From Candidatus Alloscillospira gallinarum (lineage in GTDB: Bacteria; Bacillota; Clostridia; Oscillospirales; Oscillospiraceae): 6,041 bases of DNA. The translations under genes were made by a program, and so were the position numbers. The notes under the pieces are model-generated. The model had not been told where the DNA came from. It was given only the letters and a program-made list of their open reading frames with translations, and did no database searches. Of this stretch, positions 1-4,931 are shown piece by piece. Position 1 is the stretch's first letter; each line of letters begins with the position of its first letter. The stretch covers positions 1-6,041 of the forward strand of contig CAJFTV010000169.1 in NCBI GenBank assembly GCA_904420055.1, read 5' to 3'.

Positions 1-486
1 AAGCCCGCTGTTTTTCAAAGTCTCTCCTACGCTCTCCACCGTGGCCTTCTTTTTCACCTTATGCCCCTTTGGACTTATATTTCCAAAACTGCGCCCATGA
101 GTGACAATTATAAGCCGGTCAGTGGCATAATCTGCATACTTAGGCATGTTTTCAAGGTCTCCGTGAAAAAGCGCCGTGACATTCTCCCACTTACCGCTTA
201 TGGAAGCGGCGTCGGCCACATATGCTCTAATATTATCACGGTTTTCGCGCCTTGCACGGCTGTTTATATAATCAACTCCGAGCTGTGAAATGTCAAAGCA
301 GTCCACCTGCCCAATGCTTTCAGCCATATAAAAATCCGTAAGTCCCAGTCCGCAACCGAGGTCGCAAAGGCTACCCCTTTTTTCCATGTGCCCCAGAAGT
401 ATTTCACTCAGCTTTTTGTTATATCCAGTGTACGCCCCGGCGCTCTCATACCAGCCGGCCACCTGTTCGTCCCAGTCGAAAAACAT
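1..486 (-). CDS. Class I SAM-dependent methyltransferase, C-terminus cut by window edge
   Basis: The reading frame is open from an ATG at 486 to base 1 with no stop, giving the first 162 residues (MFFDWDEQVAGWYESAGAYT at the start). It shows the Rossmann-fold SAM-binding motif I at about residues 40-56 (LCDLGCGLGLTDFYM), an acidic residue after strand 2 (VDCFDIS, Asp65) and a likely strand-3 Asp92 (YVADAAS). The usual strand-4 segment is VTALFHG, followed by RLIIVTHGRSFGNI. The start is supported by GAGGTG at 493-498, six bases before the ATG. Only 15 bases separate it from the stop of the upstream beta-helix gene, so it is probably the third gene of the glmM operon. The fold is clear, but nothing visible identifies the substrate, which could be a small molecule, a protein or a cell-wall precursor. 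The missing C-terminal part would be needed to place the subfamily. Confidence 0.85.
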   Translation of the reverse strand, partial: MFFDWDEQVAGWYESAGAYTGYNKKLSEILLGHMEKRGSLCDLGCGLGLTDFYMAESIGQVDCFDISQLGVDYINSRARRENRDNIRAYVADAASISGKWENVTALFHGDLENMPKYADYATDRLIIVTHGRSFGNISPKGHKVKKKATVESVGETLKNSGL

Positions 487-501
487 TTTGCTCACCTCAA
501 A

Positions 502-1158
502 TCAGTGTTTTCTGACAATATTATCCGCGCTCTTATATATGCAGTTTTCCGGCACAGTTCCCCGGACACTGGACAGAGGATACACCATGGTGTCCCTGCA
601 TATTATTGTGCCGGGATTTAAAACGCTGTTGCAGCCAATCTCAGCCCTGTCACCGAGAATGGCCCCAAATTTTTTCCTGCCGGTGTCGATACTCTGTCCG
701 TCTATACGCGCAAAAACGTGCGACTTGTCCCCCTTGACATTTGAGGTAATTGACCCGGCCCCCATATGGGCCTTATATCCAAGTATGGAGTCCCCCACGT
801 AGTTATAATGCGGCACCTGCACGCCGTCAAAAAGTACAACATTTTTAAGCTCAGCGGAATTTCCCACAACGGCATTTTTCCCGACTATCGCACTGCCCCT
901 TATAAAAGCCCCATGGCGTACCTCTGCATTCTCATCAATAATACACGGTCCCGCAATACAGGCAGTAGGGTATACATTGGCAGACCTCGCAATCCATATA
1001 TCGTCACCGCGCTTATAAAATTTATCTGCCGGGAGCTCCTCTCCAAGCTTTAAAATGAAATCCTTTATAAGCTCCAACGCCTGCCATGGATAGGAAAGCC
1101 CCTCAAATAGCTCTGCGGCAATTGTGTTTTCAAGGCTTAACAATTCACTGATTTCCAT
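502..1158 (-). CDS. Stand-alone left-handed beta-helix acyltransferase, GlmU C-terminal-like
   Basis: This 218-residue protein has a short helical N-terminus (about 1-50, including LFEGLSYPWQALELIKDFI) and then hexapeptide repeats of a left-handed parallel beta-helix (about 54-185). The segment PHYNYVGDSILG (116-127) followed by HMGAGSITSN (131-140) matches the acetyltransferase active-site region of GlmU; His117 falls at the position of the catalytic His of E. coli GlmU. The later IDTGRKKFGAILGDRAEIG stretch (157-175) resembles the archaeal-type sugar-phosphate nucleotidyltransferase/acetyltransferase C-terminus more than E. coli GlmU. No nucleotidyltransferase (pyrophosphorylase) domain is present, since the protein is about half the length of GlmU. 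It follows glmM after 15 bases, with a GGAG at 1169-1172 next to the glmM stop. The inferred role is acetylation of glucosamine-1-phosphate or a related sugar phosphate. Family members are often labelled UDP-GlcNAc pyrophosphorylase, which the sequence does not support. The fold is certain, the substrate is not. Confidence 0.88.
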   Translation of the reverse strand: MEISELLSLENTIAAELFEGLSYPWQALELIKDFILKLGEELPADKFYKRGDDIWIARSANVYPTACIAGPCIIDENAEVRHGAFIRGSAIVGKNAVVGNSAELKNVVLFDGVQVPHYNYVGDSILGYKAHMGAGSITSNVKGDKSHVFARIDGQSIDTGRKKFGAILGDRAEIGCNSVLNPGTIICRDTMVYPLSSVRGTVPENCIYKSADNIVRKH

Positions 1159-1173
1159 ACGCTTCCGTCTCCT

Positions 1174-2517
1174 TTAAAGGGCGTAGCCCTGTGCCTTTAT
1201 GGCCGCAATTATGTGCTCTGCCGCTTTATTGCAGACCGTCTCATCAGGAGCCTCAACCATCACGCGTACAAGCGGCTCTGTTCCGCTCTTCCTCAAAAGC
1301 ACGCGTCCGTCTCCTCCGAGTTCCTCTGTGGCCTCACGCTCCGCCCGCAGGACGTCCTCGTCATTGAGCACGGCGTTTTTGTCAGTAACACGCACGTTCT
1401 TTAAAAGCTGCGGATAAATTACGAGCCCCTCTGTCAGCTGTGACATTGTCATCTTTTGCGAGAGCATAGCCTGCATGAGCTTTATTGCCGTCAAAACGCC
1501 GTCTCCGGTTGTGGCGTACTTTCCGAATATTATATGCCCGGACTGCTCTCCGCCGATGAGATTGCCGTTTAAGCGCATGTTCTCATAGACGTATTTGTCA
1601 CCCACATCTGTCTTTTCATATCCGATTCCTAGGGCGTCAAAAGCCTTGTAAAGTCCCATGTTGGACATTACGGTCGTTACGACCTTTGTGTCCAGCAGGG
1701 TGCCTTTTTTCTTCATAAACGAGCCATAGATATAGAGGATTTTGTCCCCGTCTACTATTTCACCCTTCTCATCTACGGCAAGGCACCTGTCGGCGTCACC
1801 GTCAAAGGCAAAGCCCACATCAAGGCCGTTTTCCACTACAAACTTCTGCAGATGCTCTATATGTGTGGAACCGCAGTCCGTGTTGATATTGACGCCGTTC
1901 GGTGAGTTATTTATAACATACGTGTCGGCTCCAAGGGCGTCAAAAACGCTCTTTGCAATCATCCAGGTGCTGCCGTTTGCGCAGTCAAGCCCGATTTTAA
2001 CCCCCTTGTATGAGTGAGTCGCCAGGGATATAAGATACCCGATATACCTGTTGCGTCCGGAGGAATAATCTATCACCATTCCAATCTTGTCATCGGAGGC
2101 GTATGGCGCGGGGCCAATCTTTCCGTCGAGGTACTGCTCCACAAGGTCAATGACGCTCTCCTCCATCTTCTCACCGTTTGCATTTATGAGCTTAATTCCA
2201 TTGTCGTGGTACGGGTTATGGCTTGCGGAAATCATGATACCGCAGTCAAAGTCATCAATGCGGGTGATATATGCGACGCTGGGCGTGCTTGTAACGTGCA
2301 TCGTATACGTATCCGCACCGGAGGCCGTAAGCCCCGCCGCAAGCGCGCACTCAAACATATAGCTTGAAAGGCGCGTATCCTTGCCGATTACAACCTTTGC
2401 CTTGTGATTTTTCCCGTAATACCAGCCGAGAAACCGTCCAATCTCAAATGCGTGCTCGACTTTCAGGTCAACATTTGCTCTGCCGCGAAAGCCGTCTGTT
2501 CCAAAATATTTTGACAT
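1174..2517 (-). CDS. glmM: Phosphoglucosamine mutase GlmM
   Basis: GlmM converts glucosamine-6-phosphate to glucosamine-1-phosphate in the cytoplasm, a step towards UDP-GlcNAc and peptidoglycan. The 447-residue protein has the normal family length and all four signature regions of the alpha-D-phosphohexomutase family: N-terminal YFGTDGFRG (4-12), the phosphoserine loop ISASHNPYHDNG (96-107, phosphorylated Ser expected at 99), the Mg-binding loop DGDADR (239-244, Asp239/241/243), the sugar-binding loop GGEQSGH (322-328) and the C-terminal phosphate-binding loop RKSGTEP (409-415). The FGTDGFRG start and GEQSG loop favour GlmM over phosphomannomutase or phosphoglucomutase. The frame stays open upstream to an ATG at 2622, but the start at 2517 is chosen because the protein then begins MSKYFGTDGFRG and has GGAGG five bases before it. 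It leads an operon with the beta-helix acyltransferase and a methyltransferase. A 171-base gap rich in stem-loops precedes it. Confidence 0.97.
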   Translation of the reverse strand: MSKYFGTDGFRGRANVDLKVEHAFEIGRFLGWYYGKNHKAKVVIGKDTRLSSYMFECALAAGLTASGADTYTMHVTSTPSVAYITRIDDFDCGIMISASHNPYHDNGIKLINANGEKMEESVIDLVEQYLDGKIGPAPYASDDKIGMVIDYSSGRNRYIGYLISLATHSYKGVKIGLDCANGSTWMIAKSVFDALGADTYVINNSPNGVNINTDCGSTHIEHLQKFVVENGLDVGFAFDGDADRCLAVDEKGEIVDGDKILYIYGSFMKKKGTLLDTKVVTTVMSNMGLYKAFDALGIGYEKTDVGDKYVYENMRLNGNLIGGEQSGHIIFGKYATTGDGVLTAIKLMQAMLSQKMTMSQLTEGLVIYPQLLKNVRVTDKNAVLNDEDVLRAEREATEELGGDGRVLLRKSGTEPLVRVMVEAPDETVCNKAAEHIIAAIKAQGYAL

Positions 2518-2522
2518 ATTAT

Positions 2523-2527
2523 CCTCC
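2523..2527 (-). promoter_or_regulatory. Ribosome binding site that fixes the glmM start
   Basis: GGAGG lies five bases before the ATG at 2517. It argues against the longer in-frame starts at 2622 and 2529; the ATG at 2529 overlaps this element itself. A small stem (GCCGC at 2543-2547 with GCGGC at 2533-2537, flanked by AT-rich pairing out to 2528-2553) sits directly on its 5' side and could affect access to it. Confidence 0.8.
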
Positions 2528-2590
2528 ATTTGGCCGCCATATGCGGCATAAATAGAATTTACATTCACCCCGGCATAGGGGCATTGTTCC

Positions 2591-2629
2591 ACCGTTGTGC
2601 ACCCTGCCAAAGCAGGGCGCACAACAGGT
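2591..2629 (-). repeat. Strong inverted repeat (14-bp stem, UUUG loop) in the glmM leader
   Basis: In the minus-strand transcript GUUGUGCGCCCUGC (2625-2612) pairs with GCAGGGUGCACAAC (2607-2594) around a UUUG loop. The only non-Watson-Crick position is a G-U wobble, which would be an A-C mismatch if the plus strand were transcribed, so the structure favours minus-strand RNA. Outer pairs ACC/GGU (2629-2627 with 2593-2591) extend it past one bulged A. No U-tract follows, so this is not a canonical intrinsic terminator. A stabilising, processing or regulatory hairpin is more likely. Confidence 0.7.
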
Positions 2630-2635
2630 ATTAAA

Positions 2636-2651
2636 GCCGAGTATCCTCGGC
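2636..2651 (-). terminator. Weak candidate terminator or leader hairpin after the oxidoreductase gene
   Basis: GCCGAG-GATA-CTCGGC forms a perfect 6-bp stem with a four-base loop, followed in the minus direction by TTTAAT. It lies 37 bases after the oxidoreductase stop. The stem is short and the T-run is broken, so termination would be partial at best. It may instead be the first element of the glmM leader. Confidence 0.3.
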
Positions 2652-2655
2652 ACCT

Positions 2656-2683
2656 ATACTAATCCCAAAACACCTCAATACAA
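2656..2683 (-). promoter_or_regulatory. Weak candidate promoter for the glmM operon
   Basis: TTGTAT (2678-2683) and TAGTAT (2656-2661) are separated by 16 bases, giving three of six and four of six matches to the sigma-70/SigA consensus. The predicted start near 2649 falls inside the first hairpin. Support is weak, and glmM could instead be reached by read-through from the oxidoreductase gene. Confidence 0.22.
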
Positions 2684-2688
2684 GCACC

Positions 2689-4689
2689 TTAATATCTGCC
2701 TATGTCCCTTGCGATAAAATATGCCTGCTGCGTCGCCTCCATAATATTTTTAGGCACTGAGCAGTCCCCAATCTGATAAAATTCCGGGGCACAGTCGTAA
2801 AGGGCAAGGGCCTCGCCCTCTCTCGGCCGCTGTCCAACGGCGTAAATAACTGTATCGCAGGGAATAAAGTCCTCTTTTCCTTTTATTTCCGCTCTGACAC
2901 CCGTCTCAGATATCTCAAGCGCCTTTGCAGACGTAAGTATTCTCATATTCGGCATTGTCTTAATAAGCTCACACAGGGCCACCCCCTGCACAAGAGGCTC
3001 TCCCGCGGCCATTCCCGCCTCTCCCATGCGCTCGGAGGTATCTCCCGACTTTTCCGAAGCTATTGTGGCGGGCAGCATTTCAACCACGGTTACATTTCTG
3101 TCTTCCATGGCAAGGGCAACGCCAAGCTCAAGTCCCACAAGGCCGCCGCCGAGTATTAAAGTGTTTTTGCCTGCCTTGTCAAAGTCGTAATAAATCTCAT
3201 TTGCCCCGTAAACATTCTCTCCTTCTATTCCCGGGATTTTCGGCTTTACCGGCACAGAGCCCATGGCCGCGATTATTACATCGGGAGAAATCTCCTCCGC
3301 CACCGCGGGAGTGACCTCCGTATCCAGTCTGACATCTATCGCCATACGGGAAATTTTACGTCTCTGCAGGGCAATATACTCCTCCAGCTTCTTCTTGAAC
3401 GGTATATTTTTCTCACACTGCAGCACGCCGCCAAGGCTGTCCGTTTTTTCACAGAGTATCACCTCATGGCCACGCTCTGCCGCCGTTATGGCCGCCTGCA
3501 TTCCTCCGATACCTCCACCGGCTATAAGGACTTTTTTGCGTTTAACCGGAGGCGTGTCATATAAAACGTCAAGCTCATTTCCTATTTTTGGATTGGTGGC
3601 GCAGTAGAACACACCTCCAAGCGTGCTGTTTGAAAAACACGTAAAGCAGCGCATGCATTTGTTTATCTCGTCCTCACGGCCGCACCTGGCCTTTATGGGC
3701 AGGTCGGGGTCTGCCAGGGTCTGGCGTCCGAGACATACGATGTCAGCCTTGCCGGAGGCGATTATCTCCTCCATCTGCCCCACATCTGTCAGGGCTCCAA
3801 CCGTTGCCACAGGCGCCGAGACACACGCCTTTACCCGCCGGGCAAACTCCACGTTGCAGCCGTCCTCAAGGAACATAGTTGGGTGTGTGCGCATACTGGC
3901 GGCGTCAATCTCATGGTGCCCCACAGACACGTGAATAAGGTCCACCTTCCCGTCAAACGCCTTTGCAATACGCACTCCCTCGTCAATGTCGTAACCGTCC
4001 GGCAGCCACTCTGCACCGCTTATCCTAACCTCAATTGGCAGCGCGCCGGCAGTGGCCTTTTTTACCGCCTCAATTACAGCAAGGGGAAAACGCATACGGT
4101 TTTCAAAGCTTCCGCCCCACCTGTCTTTTCTCACATTGTCCCTGGGTGAGAGGAACTGCGACAGGCACCAGCCGTGCCCCGCATGCACCGTTATCATGCC
4201 AAATCCGCACTGCCGGGCATATGCCGCCGCCTGCGCAAACTTCTTTATAAGCTCCTCAATTCGCTCATCGTCCATCGCGCGTATTTCAATCCCGTCAGGA
4301 CGCATGCCGTCCACAAGTCCCCATACATACCCTTCAGGATAGACATATGACGAGTTAATTCCAGCGTGGTTCAGCTCAATTGCCGCAACGGCGCCATGGC
4401 GTGTTATGCCCCGGGCAGTGCGGGTCATTGTGGCCTTGCCGAAATTGCCGTCTCCGTCTAACTGCCAGGGGTGACTGTGCCCCTCCTTCTCCACCATAAA
4501 ATCACCCACGCACACAGAGGCATATCCGCCCATGGCCTTTACCTCATAAAATGCCCGGGCCTCCCGTGTGAGCTGGAGGTCACATGTCAAATCAGGGTGG
4601 TCCTGAGGCGAGGCAAAAATTCTGTTCTTAAACAGCGTCCTGCCGATTTTTACAGGCTCAAAAAGGTGCTTGTACTTAAGACCGCTCAT
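2689..4689 (-). CDS. NADH:flavin oxidoreductase, 2,4-dienoyl-CoA reductase / BaiCD family
   Basis: This 666-residue protein has the full three-part plan of FadH, BaiCD/BaiH, enoate reductases and trimethylamine dehydrogenase. An FMN-binding TIM barrel (about 8-335) carries HAGHGWCLSQFLSPRDN (169-185) and RWGGSFENRMRF (190-201). An iron-sulphur segment CMRCFTC...C (Cys345, 348, 351, 363) probably holds one [4Fe-4S] cluster. C-terminal FAD/NAD(P) Rossmann parts show GGGIGG (391-396) and GGGLVG (514-519), ending in IGDCSVPKNIMEATQQAYFIARDIG. The expected flow is NAD(P)H to FAD to [4Fe-4S] to FMN to an activated C=C bond. His259 aligns with the catalytic His252 of E. coli FadH, but Trp174 occupies the usual catalytic-Tyr position. 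The Cx2Cx2Cx11C spacing is closer to trimethylamine dehydrogenase than to FadH. GGGAG at 4698-4702, eight bases upstream, supports the ATG. The substrate (enoyl-CoA, enoate, bile-acid intermediate or other) cannot be read from the sequence, and no bai or beta-oxidation neighbours are visible. Confidence 0.93.
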   Translation of the reverse strand: MSGLKYKHLFEPVKIGRTLFKNRIFASPQDHPDLTCDLQLTREARAFYEVKAMGGYASVCVGDFMVEKEGHSHPWQLDGDGNFGKATMTRTARGITRHGAVAAIELNHAGINSSYVYPEGYVWGLVDGMRPDGIEIRAMDDERIEELIKKFAQAAAYARQCGFGMITVHAGHGWCLSQFLSPRDNVRKDRWGGSFENRMRFPLAVIEAVKKATAGALPIEVRISGAEWLPDGYDIDEGVRIAKAFDGKVDLIHVSVGHHEIDAASMRTHPTMFLEDGCNVEFARRVKACVSAPVATVGALTDVGQMEEIIASGKADIVCLGRQTLADPDLPIKARCGREDEINKCMRCFTCFSNSTLGGVFYCATNPKIGNELDVLYDTPPVKRKKVLIAGGGIGGMQAAITAAERGHEVILCEKTDSLGGVLQCEKNIPFKKKLEEYIALQRRKISRMAIDVRLDTEVTPAVAEEISPDVIIAAMGSVPVKPKIPGIEGENVYGANEIYYDFDKAGKNTLILGGGLVGLELGVALAMEDRNVTVVEMLPATIASEKSGDTSERMGEAGMAAGEPLVQGVALCELIKTMPNMRILTSAKALEISETGVRAEIKGKEDFIPCDTVIYAVGQRPREGEALALYDCAPEFYQIGDCSVPKNIMEATQQAYFIARDIGRY

Positions 4690-4727
4690 AAATGCATCTC
4701 CCTTAAAATTATTCGGGTTTTCGCAAA

Positions 4728-4756
4728 ATTGTCATGCTTTCGTTCGGCCGCGTCAA
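4728..4756 (-). promoter_or_regulatory. Candidate promoter for the oxidoreductase gene
   Basis: TTGACG (4751-4756) and GACAAT (4728-4733) are exactly 17 bases apart, matching five and four of six consensus positions. Transcription would begin near 4721, giving a leader of about 30 bases that includes the ribosome binding site at 4698-4702. The -35 box lies inside one copy of the 16-base direct repeat, so a repeat-binding regulator could compete with polymerase. Confidence 0.4.
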
Positions 4757-4762
4757 ATATTT
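4747..4762 (-). repeat. Direct repeat copy, proximal (16 bases)
   Basis: AAATATTTGACGCGGC in the minus direction is an exact copy of 4843-4858. The two copies start 96 bases apart in the same orientation. This copy contains the candidate -35 box TTGACG and overlaps the UNCG hairpin by three bases. It could be a pair of operator sites or a duplicated promoter element. Confidence 0.7.
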
Positions 4763-4775
4763 TGCCGTAGCAAAA
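4760..4775 (-). repeat. Hairpin with cUACGg tetraloop
   Basis: In minus-strand RNA UUUUGC and GCAAAA pair around UACG. The closing C-G pair makes this a C(UACG)G loop of the exceptionally stable UNCG class. The plus-strand transcript would instead carry CGUA, so the feature suits minus transcription. It is followed by TATTTGACG rather than a U-run, so termination is doubtful. It would matter only for transcripts starting upstream of 4775. Confidence 0.5.
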
Positions 4776-4776
4776 C

Positions 4777-4825
4777 AGCGCACAATGTCTGTAAATAATC
4801 TGCATTGGTCTCACATATGTGCGCT
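4777..4825 (-). repeat. 8-bp inverted repeat around the palindrome CACATATGTG
   Basis: AGCGCACA (4777-4784) and TGTGCGCT (4818-4825) are perfect complements separated by 33 bases. The palindrome CACATATGTG (4812-4821) overlaps the distal arm, and a smaller CAATG/CATTG pair (4783-4787, 4803-4807) lies within. It could be an RNA stem in a long leader or a DNA site for a dimeric regulator; the sequence cannot decide between these. Confidence 0.45.
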
Positions 4826-4842
4826 ACAGATACCGTCGTGAC

Positions 4843-4858
4843 GCCGCGTCAAATATTT
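4843..4858 (-). repeat. Direct repeat copy, distal (16 bases)
   Basis: This is the second exact copy of AAATATTTGACGCGGC. It also contains TTGACG, but no good -10 box lies 16-18 bases downstream. It overlaps the near-palindrome TGACGC-C-GCGTCA at 4839-4851. Confidence 0.7.
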
Positions 4859-4907
4859 AGAATAAAAGCGGAAATACACGATGAAATAACCGCTTCGCGC
4901 TCATTCT
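4859..4907 (-). terminator. Weak imperfect hairpin after the HD-domain gene
   Basis: AAGCGG (minus direction, 4895-4890) pairs with CCGCTT (4871-4866) across an 18-base loop, followed by TTATTCT. Outer AGAAT/ATTCT (4907-4903 and 4863-4859) add pairs with unequal bulges. The large loop and broken T-run make this a poor intrinsic terminator, listed because it is the best candidate after the HD gene stop. Confidence 0.25.
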
Positions 4908-4931
4908 ATCACAAAACTTCGCTCAGGTCTA
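4903..4931 (-). promoter_or_regulatory. Candidate extended -10 promoter overlapping the HD gene stop
   Basis: TAGACC (4926-4931, including the HD gene stop codon) and TAGAAT (4903-4908) are 17 bases apart, and TGA precedes the -10 box as an extended TGN element. Transcription from here would give the oxidoreductase gene a leader of roughly 200 bases containing all the hairpins of the intergenic region. It competes with the hairpin call at 4859-4907. Confidence 0.33.

Larger units (their letters stand above)
2518..2688 (-). other. Intergenic region before glmM, likely structured leader
   Basis: This 171-base gap between the oxidoreductase stop and glmM is unusually rich in complementary arms for its length. 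In order of transcription it holds GCCGAG/CTCGGC (2636-2651), a 14-bp stem (2594-2625), CCCC/GGGG around a six-base loop (2568-2581), and GCCGC/GCGGC (2533-2547) immediately before the ribosome binding site. The arrangement suggests a cis-acting RNA leader for glmM, possibly combined with processing or termination of the oxidoreductase transcript. I could not match it to a known riboswitch; the glmS ribozyme core was not recognised. It also contains a short Cys-rich reading frame (GTG at 2653 to TAA at 2519) whose coding status is doubtful. Confidence 0.4.
4690..4928 (-). other. Intergenic region upstream of the oxidoreductase gene
   Basis: No open frame of convincing size lies in these 239 bases on either strand. 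The region is more AT-rich than the flanking genes and dense in symmetric sequence: a repeated 16-mer, a 6-bp UNCG-type hairpin, an 8-bp inverted repeat containing the palindrome CACATATGTG (4812-4821), and the near-palindrome TGACGC-C-GCGTCA (4839-4851). This looks like a regulated promoter region and leader for the oxidoreductase gene. I recognise no named operator; the Rex-like half-site TTGTGA near 4910 lacks its partner. Confidence 0.5.

Noticed and set aside
386..1053. Plus-strand open frames opposite the beta-helix gene
   Set aside because: They lie antisense to a gene with clear motifs, encode low-complexity sequence without recognisable domains and have no good ribosome sites. The same applies to the plus-strand frames opposite glmM and the oxidoreductase.
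2518..2622. A 35-residue N-terminal extension of GlmM starting at ATG 2622
   Set aside because: The extension is encoded by the hairpin region, has no family counterpart and no good ribosome site. The start at 2517 gives the standard MSKYFGTDGFRG N-terminus and has GGAGG five bases upstream.
2594..2625. Reading the 14-bp hairpin as a rho-independent terminator
   Set aside because: The sequence after the stem in either direction has no T-run; downstream it reads GGTGGAACAATG.
2570..2650. T-box-like string GGTGGAAC followed by GCCCC in the glmM leader
   Set aside because: The conserved T-box core continues with CCGCG, which is absent, and no terminator with a T-run follows. GlmM is also not a usual T-box target.
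4905..4920. Rex-type redox operator (TTGTGA half-site near 4910)
   Set aside because: The expected inverted TCACAA half-site six to eight bases away is missing.
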